34,682 nucleotides of DNA, taken from positions 1 through 34,682 of the forward strand of contig CAZJPN010000045.1 in NCBI GenBank assembly GCA_964547905.1, written 5' to 3'. Every line of letters starts with the position of its first letter. The first letter of the stretch is position 1. A program made the translations under genes and the position numbers. Origin of the DNA: JAJYLM01 sp964547905 (GTDB lineage: Bacteria; JAMCPX01). Below are positions 7,431-15,781 of this stretch, piece by piece. Below the pieces are notes generated by a model. The model was not told the origin of the DNA, did no database searches, and was given only the letters and a program-made list of their open reading frames with translations.

Positions 7431-8996
7431 ATGTTTATTAAAACCAAAATTATCGTCAATGATCAAGAGCTAACGGTATACTCCGAACAGCCGGGAAATC
7501 TGCTTGAGATTATTGTTCAGGCAGGTGTTGCAATCGATGCCCCGTGTGCCGGTCTTGGCAGATGCGGCAAATGCCGTGTTCATGTCCAGGGAGAGCTTCC
7601 ACCGGATAATGTTGAAATGGCTATTTTATCCAATACCGAAATAAGCACGGGTACAAGGCTTGCGTGCAGAAAAAGGCATATACACCGGGACCTTACAATA
7701 ACAATACCATTTGAAATGGAAGAGCAGGTTAAAGCGGCTTATGGGATAGTGCCTGAAGATATAGGCGTGGCAATAGACCTTGGAACAACAAGTATTGTTA
7801 TATCATTCATAAACCTATCCGACGGAACAATCATGGCAATGCACAGCATACTAAATCCTCAGAGGATATACGGGGCAGACGTTGTTTCGAGGATCGATGC
7901 CGGCCTTGACGCATGGATCCTTGAAAAAATGACCGTATTAACGGTGAGTGCCATTGCAAGAGAAATTGATAAAATGCTTTTGCAGATAGGCATCGATGCA
8001 AACAGAATCAAATCAACGTATATAGCCGGCAATACAACCATGGAGCATATTATTTCAGGGACGGATGTATCCAGTCTTGCAAAAGCGCCGTACAAACCGG
8101 TATTCACCCGCATGAGACATGTTCCTTATTTAAAAGAGAAATTAGGCATTGCAAGCGGTGATGTGGTATTATTCCCTATTATAGGAGGGTTTGTGGGAGG
8201 TGATACTGTAGCATCCATACTTGCCTGCGGTATGGATATATCCGATGAAATTATTGCGTTAATAGATATTGGAACGAACGCCGAAATTGCGGTTGGCAAT
8301 CAATCGGGTATACGCGTAAGTTCGGCTCCGGCAGGACCGGCGTTTGAAGGCGGGCAGATAAAACACGGCATGAGGGCGCAGGCTGGCGCGATTGAAGACA
8401 TACGCATTATAAATGATGAGCTAACACTTTCTGTAAAGGGCGATACCGAACCCGAAGGCGTATGCGGCTCAGGACTTATTCGTATAGTTGCAGAACTTGT
8501 GAAGGCGGGTGTTATTACGAAATCCGGCGAGTTGCTCGATGCGGAGAGCATTCAGAATAACCTATCTCTCAGAATAATAAAAAAAGATGGTGAGCAGACA
8601 TTTATCCTCTACAAGTCCTACGATAGCGAGATATGCCTTTATCAATCGGACATCCGTGCACTCCAACTTGCAAAAGCGAGTATAGCAACAGGATTAAAAT
8701 TGATAACCGGGCAAACCGGTTTTAAGCCCTCAAGGCTTTTTATAGCAGGTGCATTCGGCAATTATTTGAATCCCGATGATCTGACATTCATAGGCATGAT
8801 TCCATCATACTTGGCAGGAAACACCTATTTTATAGGCGACAGTGTAATATCGGGACTGAAAAGATTTATTATCAATGAGCCGGCAGTCGATATGGACATG
8901 CTTTTATCGAATATAAAACATATCGAACTTGCCGATGATCCGTCTTTCAATAAAGAATTTCTGTCGATGCTTGACTTGACCCCCAAAATGCAATAG
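7431..8996 (+). CDS. Reductive activator of corrinoid protein (2Fe-2S ferredoxin plus ASKHA domain)
   Basis: 521 residues from ATG 7431. A TTG at 7395 would add 12 residues, but the ferredoxin fold starts at KTKIIVND. Residues 1-90 are a plant-type 2Fe-2S domain with Cys39, 45, 48 and 79 (C-x5-C-x2-C-x30-C). From about residue 115 follows an ASKHA ATPase core: AIDLGTTS, YIAGNTTMEH, IGGFVGGDTVAS, IDIGTNAE, SAPAGPAFEGG, EGVCGSGL and IAGAFGNYL. By family it uses ATP to drive low-potential electron transfer that re-reduces inactive Co(II) corrinoid proteins to Co(I), as in methyltransferase systems or acetyl-CoA synthase pathways. It is somewhat shorter than RACo-type proteins. No corrinoid protein or methyltransferase lies next to it. 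Confidence 0.9.
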   Translation: MFIKTKIIVNDQELTVYSEQPGNLLEIIVQAGVAIDAPCAGLGRCGKCRVHVQGELPPDNVEMAILSNTEISTGTRLACRKRHIHRDLTITIPFEMEEQVKAAYGIVPEDIGVAIDLGTTSIVISFINLSDGTIMAMHSILNPQRIYGADVVSRIDAGLDAWILEKMTVLTVSAIAREIDKMLLQIGIDANRIKSTYIAGNTTMEHIISGTDVSSLAKAPYKPVFTRMRHVPYLKEKLGIASGDVVLFPIIGGFVGGDTVASILACGMDISDEIIALIDIGTNAEIAVGNQSGIRVSSAPAGPAFEGGQIKHGMRAQAGAIEDIRIINDELTLSVKGDTEPEGVCGSGLIRIVAELVKAGVITKSGELLDAESIQNNLSLRIIKKDGEQTFILYKSYDSEICLYQSDIRALQLAKASIATGLKLITGQTGFKPSRLFIAGAFGNYLNPDDLTFIGMIPSYLAGNTYFIGDSVISGLKRFIINEPAVDMDMLLSNIKHIELADDPSFNKEFLSMLDLTPKMQ

Positions 8997-9080
8997 AAAA
9001 GCTTGTTTATTCGCTCGGGTGGGTAACCGTCTGAAGAGAAAGGGCGTGCGATCCACCTTCTTAACGATTTAAACACTTGA

Positions 9081-9092
9081 AACGGTTTAAAC
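9081..9092 (-). repeat. GTTTAAACCGTT word 3' of the 9127-9537 gene
   Basis: Read on the minus strand, GTTTAAACCGTT lies 35 nt after the stop of the small membrane protein, followed by a degenerate copy (AGTGTTTAAATCGTT). The same 12-mer occurs in sense orientation just after ruvX (10054-10065). Confidence 0.6.
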
Positions 9093-9126
9093 TGCTCAAA
9101 GTCCTTTGTAATTTTTTGACACAGGC

Positions 9127-9537
9127 TTACCGCTTTACCTGCTTTACCTTTACGTACTTATAACCCATAAACCCCGCAGTTATCACGACACCTATCACCG
9201 TTTGTATTGTTGATTTGGCTATTATGCCATAGGCAAGAGAAAATACGCCCGTTAATAAAATGGAATATTCAAGCCCAAACAATCGAACCAAAAGATTTTG
9301 CTTCGGTTTGAGTTCATCGGTACTGCCGTGAGCAGGCATGAATTTGAACTGAAGCACTGTTGTCAATTGTTTTGTGAACTTGGCGAATATTGCAGGATAG
9401 GTATTCTGCAGCTCTTTGTATCTTACCAGGGCTTCTTTTTCAAGGTTGTACTTGACACACGCATTTACATACTGCTGATGCAGTGCTTCGTTCGATGGAT
9501 CGACCTGAACACTTTTCCACAATTCTTGTTCCGTCAT
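9127..9537 (-). CDS. Small membrane protein with TPR-like N-terminus
   Basis: 136 residues starting MTEQELWKSVQVDPSNEALH. Residues about 1-50 look like one or two helix-turn-helix TPR-type repeats (NEALHQQYVNACVKYNLEKE, ALVRYKELQNTYP). After a linker come two hydrophobic segments (about 87-107, EYSILLTGVFSLAYGIIA; about 109-130, TIQTVIGVVITAGFMGYKYV) and a basic end KVKQVKR, so it is an inner-membrane protein with its repeats probably cytoplasmic. The frame is open to a TTG at 9573. I choose the ATG at 9537 because GGAA precedes it and the helical repeat begins there. It is divergent from ruvX. Function not recognised. Confidence 0.65.
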   Translation of the reverse strand: MTEQELWKSVQVDPSNEALHQQYVNACVKYNLEKEALVRYKELQNTYPAIFAKFTKQLTTVLQFKFMPAHGSTDELKPKQNLLVRLFGLEYSILLTGVFSLAYGIIAKSTIQTVIGVVITAGFMGYKYVKVKQVKR

Positions 9538-9618
9538 GATTCCAAGTTTAAGCATTCCCACGAATTTTATCAACCTTATGCTTGACTTTAAACGGCTTCA
9601 TTGTAAGTTTTACTATTC

Positions 9619-10041
9619 ATGAAAAGGTTGCTTGCAATAGATTACGGTGATGTCAGGATGGGCCTGGCTGTTAACGACGCACTTGGTATAACTGCTCAGG
9701 GTATCTGTAGCTTCAAGAGATCGTCTCTGAAAAACGATATCGAAAAGATAAAGGAAGTGATGGTGTCCCACCATGTAGAGGAAATAATCGTTGGCATGCC
9801 ATATATGCTGAACGGAGAGAAGGGAAGCAAGGCAAAAGAGGTGGACGCTTTCATATCGATATTAAAACAGCATCTGCCTGTTCCCGTGGTTGAATGGGAC
9901 GAAAGATACACAACCGTACAGGCTGAAGAGATACTCGACAGTTCAGGGGTTAAACTGAAAAAGAAAAAATCAGTCGTCGATATGCTTGCCGCGACGTTTA
10001 TACTCGAAAGCTACATGGAGAGTTTAAGAAAACAGATTTAA
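9619..10041 (+). CDS. ruvX: Putative Holliday junction resolvase / pre-16S rRNA nuclease YqgF
   Basis: 140 residues, the usual size of RuvX/YqgF, an RNase H-fold nuclease. Seen: LLAIDYGDVRMGLAVND (first catalytic Asp7), EIIVGMPYMLNG, EWDERYTTVQAEE (acidic Glu/Asp) and VDMLAATFILESYM with the last Asp. In E. coli YqgF matures the 5' end of 16S rRNA; other members cut Holliday junctions, so the substrate here is open. No clear Shine-Dalgarno is visible before the ATG. A palindromic, TTTAAAC-rich sequence follows the stop. Confidence 0.93.
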   Translation: MKRLLAIDYGDVRMGLAVNDALGITAQGICSFKRSSLKNDIEKIKEVMVSHHVEEIIVGMPYMLNGEKGSKAKEVDAFISILKQHLPVPVVEWDERYTTVQAEEILDSSGVKLKKKKSVVDMLAATFILESYMESLRKQI

Positions 10042-10053
10042 GCTGTTCAAATT

Positions 10054-10065
10054 GTTTAAACCGTT
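10054..10065 (+). repeat. GTTTAAACCGTT word 3' of ruvX
   Basis: An exact copy of the 12-mer seen in sense orientation after the 9127-9537 gene, 13 nt past the ruvX stop. It lies in the loop of a possible AGCTGTT (10041-10047) / AACAGCT (10078-10084) stem. Confidence 0.6.
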
Positions 10066-10102
10066 GCAGCAGATAAAACAGCTCGACACATGAAAGTGGT
10101 GC

Positions 10103-10132
10103 TTGACTGTAATTTCTGAATACAATGATAAT
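10103..10132 (+). promoter_or_regulatory. Predicted promoter for the metK operon
   Basis: TTGACT (10103-10108), an 18-bp spacer, GATAAT (10127-10132). The leader to metK would be about 70 nt and AT-rich, with a half-copy of the palindrome family (TTCTAACGGG, 10174-10183) and AAAAGGAG before the start codon. I see no SAM or SAH riboswitch fold in it. Confidence 0.5.
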
Positions 10133-10207
10133 ATTAGTTGCAATTTTTGCATTTTGTATATAAAGAAATATTTTCTAACGGGTAAAAAATAATAAAAGGA
10201 GATATGA

Positions 10208-11365
10208 ATGAAGAACAAATATTTGTTTACATCCGAGTCCGTGACAGAGGGGCATCCGGATAAGCTTGCGGATCAGGTGTCGGATGCGATCCTTGATGCG
10301 GCAATTGCACAGGACAAATACTCGAGGGTTGCCTGTGAAACACTCGTAACAACAGGGCTTGCGGTTATTGCAGGCGAAATAACTACAAAAGGTAATCTCT
10401 TGTATTCGGATATTGCAAGAGAGGTAATAAAGGATATAGGGTATGACGATCCTGAGATGGGATATGACTGGAGATCGTGCGGTGTTATCGTTTCTGTAAA
10501 GCAGCAGTCCCCTGATATTGCAATGGGCGTTAACAGAGGCAAGGACAAGCTTGGCGCAGGTGATCAGGGTATGATGTTCGGGTATGCTACAAACGAAACA
10601 AAAACACTTATGCCTGCTCCAATATCGTATGCAAATGCCCTTGTTAAGAGGCTGGCAGAGGCAAGGAAAAACGGCACGCTTAAGTTTTTAAGGCCTGATG
10701 GAAAATCGCAGGTTACATTCGAGTATGAGAACAATAAGCCCGTGGGTATACAGGCGATTGTTATCGCAGCTCAGCATTCGGAGGATGTTTCCAACAGTAA
10801 ATTAAAAGAAGCCATCATAGAAGAGGTCGTAAAGAAGGTCATCCCCGCAAATCTTATAAGAAAAGAGACAAGGTATTTTATAAATCCAACCGGCAGGTTT
10901 GTAATAGGTGGTCCCCATGGAGACACAGGGCTTACCGGCAGGAAGATTATTGTTGATACTTACGGAGGATTCAGCAGACACGGTGGCGGTGCTTTTTCAG
11001 GTAAGGATCCATCGAAGGTGGATAGGAGCGGTTCATACATGGCAAGGTATATAGCAAAGAATATTGTGGCATCCGGCCTTGCCGACAGATGCGAGATCCA
11101 GCTTGCTTACGCAATAGGTGTTCCGGATCCGGTTTCCGTTATGATAGATACCTTTGGAACAGGAAAGGCTGAAAATGGACTATTAGAGAAGGCTGTTTCA
11201 AGAGTATTCAGAATGGATCCAGCAGGCATCATAAAAGAACTGAAGCTGCTAGAGCCAAAGTACAGGAAGACCGCGGCTTATGGACATTTCGGTAGAACGG
11301 AAAAAGAATTTACATGGGAAAGGACAGACAAGATTGCTGCTCTTTTGAAAGAGGTGAACAGATGA
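10208..11365 (+). CDS. metK: S-adenosylmethionine synthetase
   Basis: 385 residues, full length for MetK. It makes S-adenosylmethionine from methionine and ATP in the cytoplasm. Seen: GHPDK (15-19), the ATP-binding loop GAGDQGMMFGYA (about 115-126), GGPHGDTGLTGRKIIVDTYG (about 234-253) and the P-loop-like GGGAFSGKDPSKVDRS shortly after. AAAAGGAG seven bases before the ATG supports the start. It overlaps ahcY by 4 bp, so synthesis and recycling of the methyl donor are coupled. Confidence 0.97.
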   Translation: MKNKYLFTSESVTEGHPDKLADQVSDAILDAAIAQDKYSRVACETLVTTGLAVIAGEITTKGNLLYSDIAREVIKDIGYDDPEMGYDWRSCGVIVSVKQQSPDIAMGVNRGKDKLGAGDQGMMFGYATNETKTLMPAPISYANALVKRLAEARKNGTLKFLRPDGKSQVTFEYENNKPVGIQAIVIAAQHSEDVSNSKLKEAIIEEVVKKVIPANLIRKETRYFINPTGRFVIGGPHGDTGLTGRKIIVDTYGGFSRHGGGAFSGKDPSKVDRSGSYMARYIAKNIVASGLADRCEIQLAYAIGVPDPVSVMIDTFGTGKAENGLLEKAVSRVFRMDPAGIIKELKLLEPKYRKTAAYGHFGRTEKEFTWERTDKIAALLKEVNR

Positions 11366-12621
11366 AAGGTTACGATGTAAAAGATATAAAACTTGCGCAG
11401 ATCGGGAAACAGCGTATCGAATGGGCTTATCGATCGATGGGTGTTTTGCAGCTTATTGAAAAAGACTTTGCAAAACGTAAACCTCTGAAAGGTCTAAAAA
11501 TAGGGGCATGCCTGCATGTTACAACAGAAACCGCAAATCTTATGAGGATTCTGAAGATAGGTGGCGCAGATGTAGTCCTGGCCGCTTCAAACCCATTGAG
11601 TACGCAGGACGATGTTGCAGCCTCTTTGGTGAAACATTTTGATGTACCCACATTTGCCATTAAAGGCGAGGATACAAAGACATATTACAGGCATATAGAT
11701 TCCGTACTTGCCTCATCCCCGGTGATCACCATGGACGATGGAGCCGATCTTGTAAGCACGATCCATACTAAAAAAGGTGCTATGCTTGATCGAGTGATAG
11801 GAGGAACGGAAGAGACAACTACAGGAGTTATAAGATTGAGGAGCATGGCAAAAGAGGAAAAACTTTCATACCCTATCATATCCGTCAATGATGCATACAC
11901 AAAGCATCTTTTTGATAACCGTTATGGAACGGGTCAGAGCACCATAGACGGTATTTTACGTGCAACAAACCGTCTCATATCAGGGTCGGTTTTTGTCGTG
12001 TGTGGATATGGCTGGTGCGGCAGAGGGGTTGCGATGCGTGCGAACGGCATGGGGGCAAGAGTCGTCATAACGGAAGTTGACCCCATAAGGGCTCTGGAAG
12101 CTGTTATGGACAGATACCATGTTATGCCTATCAATGAAGCGGCAAAGATCGGAGACATATTCGTTACGGTTACCGGGGATATAGCTGTAATAACAAAACA
12201 GGCATTTTTGAATATGAAGGACGGTGCGATAGTTGCGAACTCAGGGCATTTTAACGTGGAGCTTGATCTTGAAACACTCAAATCCATAGCAAAGTCACGC
12301 AAAGATATAAGGGATTTCGTAGAGGAATACGTTCTGCCGAATGGCAGGGCAATATATGTTCTTGCAGACGGCAGGCTTGTCAACCTTTCGGCAGCAGAAG
12401 GACACCCGTCAAGTGTTATGGACATGAGCTTCGCAAACCAGGCTCTTTCTGTTGCGTTTTTAAAAGATAATGCACATAGCCTTGAAAAAAAGGTTTACCC
12501 TGTACCCGAAGATATCGACAAAAACATCGCAGTAATAAAATTAAAAACGCTCGGCATAAAGATCGACACACTTACACCAAAGCAAAGAGAATACCTTGCT
12601 TCATGGGAAAGTGGAACATAG
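11362..12621 (+). CDS. ahcY: Adenosylhomocysteinase
   Basis: 419 residues from the ATG that overlaps the metK stop (ATGA). It hydrolyses S-adenosylhomocysteine to adenosine and homocysteine and relieves product inhibition of methyltransferases. Seen: HVTTETANLM (about 50-59), SNPLSTQDDVAA, the NAD-binding CGYGWCGRGVAMRANG (about 213-228), VITEVDPIRALEA and the C-terminal LSAAEGHPSSVMDMSFANQA. An in-frame start upstream at 11314 exists, but it would overlap metK by 50 bp and precede the conserved N-terminus. A methyltransferase gene overlaps its 3' end. Confidence 0.97.
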   Translation: MKGYDVKDIKLAQIGKQRIEWAYRSMGVLQLIEKDFAKRKPLKGLKIGACLHVTTETANLMRILKIGGADVVLAASNPLSTQDDVAASLVKHFDVPTFAIKGEDTKTYYRHIDSVLASSPVITMDDGADLVSTIHTKKGAMLDRVIGGTEETTTGVIRLRSMAKEEKLSYPIISVNDAYTKHLFDNRYGTGQSTIDGILRATNRLISGSVFVVCGYGWCGRGVAMRANGMGARVVITEVDPIRALEAVMDRYHVMPINEAAKIGDIFVTVTGDIAVITKQAFLNMKDGAIVANSGHFNVELDLETLKSIAKSRKDIRDFVEEYVLPNGRAIYVLADGRLVNLSAAEGHPSSVMDMSFANQALSVAFLKDNAHSLEKKVYPVPEDIDKNIAVIKLKTLGIKIDTLTPKQREYLASWESGT

Positions 12622-13327
12622 CCTCGATAGTATCATAAGTTCCGAGTTCAGGTTTTATCAGCCGCTGAAAGGCTACAGGATCAATATCGACACTATAATC
12701 CTGTATGATTTTGCGTCGAAGTATGCAAATGGCCGGGTGCTTGAAATAGGCTCTGCATCAGGTGTGATGAGCATTCTATTGTCAAAGAGCCGGACGGTTA
12801 CCCATATTACCGGTATCGAGATAGACCCTGTATCCTACGGGTTGTCCCTGAAAAACAGGCAAATAAACGATTGCGGGGAAAGGATTTTATTTCTGAATGA
12901 TGATATTAATAATTTTCAGCACCTTTTCAAACCGCAGTCCTTTGATACTATTATAACAAATCCTCCATTTTATAAGTACGGAACGGGTATGCTAAATAAA
13001 AGACAGGCGGTTGGCACGGCACATCATGATAAGCGTTTGACCCTTGATGCCGTTTTTAAATCTGCGAGGTATCTTCTTAAGCCAAGAGGTTATTTGATCA
13101 TGCTTTTCACATCCTCCAGGATAGACGAGATATTTTTGAGTATAAAGGGATTCGGTGTTGAAGTGTTAAGATTTATACACAGAAAGAACAGGAAACCCGC
13201 GGATACATTTTTGATGCTTGCGAAGAAAGGTGGCGGAAAGCAACTCAGTATTGTTCCTCCGTTGATCGTGAATGAGGGACAGGGGTATTCAGAAGAAGTC
13301 ATGGAAATGCTGAACGTAAGAGTATGA
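12596..13327 (+). CDS. N6-adenine tRNA methyltransferase-like protein (TrmN6/YfiC type)
   Basis: 243 residues, class I SAM-dependent methyltransferase. Motif I is VLEIGSASGVMS (48-59), followed by acidic GIEIDP and the N6-amino methyltransferase motif NPPF (122-125). The KGYRINIDTIIL start and the KRQAVGTAHHDKRLTL region are typical of the TrmN6 family that methylates A37 of tRNA-Val in E. coli. The exact substrate is inferred. The start is uncertain: TTG 12596 overlaps ahcY by 26 bp, and GTG 12611 (giving MEHSLDSI) is equally plausible. It ends a metK-ahcY-methyltransferase unit and is followed at once by an AATTCAA-type array. Confidence 0.82.
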   Translation: MLHGKVEHSLDSIISSEFRFYQPLKGYRINIDTIILYDFASKYANGRVLEIGSASGVMSILLSKSRTVTHITGIEIDPVSYGLSLKNRQINDCGERILFLNDDINNFQHLFKPQSFDTIITNPPFYKYGTGMLNKRQAVGTAHHDKRLTLDAVFKSARYLLKPRGYLIMLFTSSRIDEIFLSIKGFGVEVLRFIHRKNRKPADTFLMLAKKGGGKQLSIVPPLIVNEGQGYSEEVMEMLNVRV

Positions 13328-13430
13328 AGAAATTCAAGACTCAAAACTCAATATTCAAAATCAAGACATTCGAAATTCAAAACTAAAATTAGAATTCAAG
13401 ATTAAAAATTCAATATCCAAGATTCAAAAC
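13328..13430 (+). repeat. AATTCAA-type degenerate 3' array (copy 2)
   Basis: About 100 nt immediately after the methyltransferase stop, made of words such as ATTCAAGA, CTCAAAA, TTCAAAAT, GAATTCAAGA at roughly 7-8 nt spacing. It contains very few G. A short stem CCTGTA/TACAGG (13457-13462/13470-13475) lies 27 nt further on. The words and the sense orientation match the arrays at 5723-5780 and 16686-16758. Confidence 0.85.
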
Positions 13431-13493
13431 TTCATACTTGACTGGTTTGAATTTGTCCTGTAAGTAGAATACAGGTGTTACAGAGGAGGTTGT

Positions 13494-15455
13494 ATGGGAA
13501 ATGTTCTGTTTTTTATAGCTGGGTCAGTAATAATTTTTTTAAGTTCAACAGCTTATGCCGCATCACCAATGGGACCTGCAATGCAGGGAGAGACCGGAAT
13601 AATGAGGGTTATATCTGCCGAAAGTCTGCCGCAGACCGGTGCAATGTTCGGGGTAGATGGCTTATATTTTCGAGATACAGATCTACTGAATACAGCAGGA
13701 GACATCAATCAAAGAGTGGAAGGTAATGTTAATCTAACCTACGGCGCAACAGATTGGCTGGAGTTATTCATCAATGAATCGAGTGCAGCACAGACAATAA
13801 AAAACAGCTCGACAGGCAGGAACGACATTTACCAATCACTCGGGGATCTTACAGGTGGTCTTAAGTTGAGCTTTCTGGCATCTCCTGGTTTTGCAATCGG
13901 TTTGGATGCATTCTCGCAACTTCTTACAAGTCCGGATTCGCTTGGATATCAGTGGAATGCAACAAGCTTTGGAGCCAGGCTGCTGTGGACAATCGACCTT
14001 GATGCTTTAGAGAACATACCTTTCAGACTGAATGTGAATATCGGGTATAAATGGGATCACTCAAGATATCTTTTACAGCCGCCTAATTATACGTTGGGTC
14101 AATATACGTCAGTGGCACAGATGTATTCCATAGGCATCCCCCGCAGTGAGGAAGAATACGCCCTCGGCATTTATCATGACGACCAGATAATCGGTGCAGC
14201 GGACCTTGAGTTCCCCGGCCCTTATGCAACGCCGTTTATTCAGTACTACACAAACCAGATTGTAAATACAGGTCAGGATTCTTCATTACCGCATCTTCGG
14301 TACGATCAGTCGCCGCAGTATGTTACACCCGGCTTCAGATTTACACCATCGAGAGAATTAGCGATAGATGCTGCCGTAGATATAGGTATAACAAAGGTGG
14401 AGTCCTTACCTTCATCGATAACACCCGGTACCAAGGTAAACGTCAGGTCTGTTCCTTTATGGGATATTGTAATAGGTGCAAGCTACACTATACTTCCCGG
14501 AGAAACGATTGTGATACAAAAAGTTCAAGCACCTCCGCCTCCTGAAAATGGTAAGATAACAGGCGTTGTTCTCGATGAAAATAGCGGAATCTCCATTTCA
14601 GGTGTTGTCATAAAATTTGAGGGTACGGATCTATCCAATATTATTACGGATAACAGCGGTACCTTTACAAGCTGCCCTTTGAATCCGGGTCCGGTAAAGC
14701 TTGATTTCTTTAAAGAGGGCTATCAGCCCGTGGCTTTGGAGGGTATGATAGTTACGGGTCAGACCATCACGCAGGAAATAGCTATGAAAAAACTTACGCT
14801 GATCGGTGCGGTTGCCGGTATGGTGACTGATACGACGGGCAGGCCATTGGCAGCGGTTATCATCTTTAACAATACCGCACTGCCTCCGGCTGCAACGGAT
14901 CCGGAAACAGGTGTTTATTTTGTGAAGATGACGCCCGGTAGTTATGAAATGACGGTTTCAGCTCAAGGCTATGTTTCCAGAACTATAAATATCCAGATAA
15001 AAAATATGATTAAAACCATCGTTAACTTTACCCTTGAGCCGACGCAGGCAGCACCGCCGCCTGTACCGGCTGCAGAGAAGAAACCAAGGGTAATACTTGA
15101 GAAGGCAAAGAAGAAGATAGAGATCACGGAAGCCATACACTTTGAAACAGGCCGTGCAACAATACTTGAAGATTCATATTCATTACTGAATGAGATTGCT
15201 CAGGTGCTGCAGGATAACCCGGACATTAACGTAAGGGTAGAGGGATACACGGATAATGTCGGTTCTCCATCATACAACCTAAGATTATCCAAGCTGCGAG
15301 CAGAACATGTTATGAAATATCTTATCAGGGATGGTATTTCACCGGATAGATTGACAGCAAAAGGTTTTGGTATGATGAACCCTATAGCATCGAATGATAC
15401 GGCAGCAGGCAGGGCAAAAAACAGGAGGGTGGAGTTTACTATAACAAAGGAGTAA
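13494..15455 (+). CDS. OmpA-family outer-membrane protein with carboxypeptidase-regulatory-like repeats
   Basis: 653 residues. Signal peptide MGNVLFFIAGSVIIFLSSTAYA (1-22). Residues about 23-340 look like a beta-barrel (DWLELFINES, GLKLSFLASPGFAIGLDAFS, LWDIVIGASYTILPGE). A proline hinge (QAPPPPENG, about 344) leads into two Ig-like carboxypeptidase-regulatory domains (about 350-430 and 435-515: ITGVVLDENSGISISGVVIK; AGMVTDTTGRPLAAVIIF). A second proline hinge precedes an OmpA/Pal peptidoglycan-binding domain (about 542-653: HFETGRATI, VRVEGYTDNVGS, NLRLSKLRAEHVMKYL, AAGRAKNRRVEF). It probably tethers the outer membrane to peptidoglycan. AGGAGG precedes the ATG. No partner gene is adjacent. 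Confidence 0.9.
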   Translation: MGNVLFFIAGSVIIFLSSTAYAASPMGPAMQGETGIMRVISAESLPQTGAMFGVDGLYFRDTDLLNTAGDINQRVEGNVNLTYGATDWLELFINESSAAQTIKNSSTGRNDIYQSLGDLTGGLKLSFLASPGFAIGLDAFSQLLTSPDSLGYQWNATSFGARLLWTIDLDALENIPFRLNVNIGYKWDHSRYLLQPPNYTLGQYTSVAQMYSIGIPRSEEEYALGIYHDDQIIGAADLEFPGPYATPFIQYYTNQIVNTGQDSSLPHLRYDQSPQYVTPGFRFTPSRELAIDAAVDIGITKVESLPSSITPGTKVNVRSVPLWDIVIGASYTILPGETIVIQKVQAPPPPENGKITGVVLDENSGISISGVVIKFEGTDLSNIITDNSGTFTSCPLNPGPVKLDFFKEGYQPVALEGMIVTGQTITQEIAMKKLTLIGAVAGMVTDTTGRPLAAVIIFNNTALPPAATDPETGVYFVKMTPGSYEMTVSAQGYVSRTINIQIKNMIKTIVNFTLEPTQAAPPPVPAAEKKPRVILEKAKKKIEITEAIHFETGRATILEDSYSLLNEIAQVLQDNPDINVRVEGYTDNVGSPSYNLRLSKLRAEHVMKYLIRDGISPDRLTAKGFGMMNPIASNDTAAGRAKNRRVEFTITKE

Positions 15456-15574
15456 AAAATTAGCGGCTGTCAAACAAGCAGCTCCCCATATCGCCATTGC
15501 CGACGACAGCAAAGAAATTGCGCTGCAAAGTTTTTGGATGGTTCATGTGACAGTCACACAAGATATGAGATTTT

Positions 15575-15781
15575 ATGAAATTAATTGGCGATCCACAAGG
15601 ACTCGAAGAATTAAAACGAATAAAGGAAGAGAACCTGTTTTATCTTAAATTTATAATGAACGAGGCAAAGAGCAACACGGATAATATTACCACTTTTAAA
15701 GATAAAACCGGCAAACAAAAATATACATTATCTTACGATCCTGCTGCAGATTCCTTTACTGTTACTGCTATTGGTGAGTAG
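15575..15781 (+). CDS. Hypothetical 68-residue protein
   Basis: A small acidic/basic mixed protein: helical N-terminus (GLEELKRIKEENLFYLKFIM) followed by predicted strands (TTFKDKTGKQKYTLSYDPAAD, SFTVTAIGE). No family recognised. The residue pattern is protein-like rather than random, but the ribosome-binding site is weak. Its 3' end overlaps the convergent 15768-16646 gene by 14 bp, so the two transcripts would be antisense there. It may be expressed from the ompA transcript. Confidence 0.5.
   Translation: MKLIGDPQGLEELKRIKEENLFYLKFIMNEAKSNTDNITTFKDKTGKQKYTLSYDPAADSFTVTAIGE

Noticed and set aside
10042..10207. A SAM or SAH riboswitch upstream of metK-ahcY
   Set aside because: The predicted leader is about 70 nt, AT-rich, and shows none of the conserved cores I know for these riboswitches.
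11314..11361. Upstream in-frame start for ahcY
   Set aside because: It would overlap metK by about 50 bp and add a non-conserved segment; the ATGA overlap start at 11362 fits the family N-terminus.
13328..13430. The AATTCAA array as a CRISPR or minisatellite
   Set aside because: The words are 7-8 nt and degenerate with no repeat-spacer structure and no cas genes nearby.
15546..15558. TGTGACAGTCACA as a CRP/FNR-like operator
   Set aside because: The half-sites TGTGA and TCACA are only 3 bp apart instead of 6, so it does not fit CRP; one short palindrome is not enough evidence.
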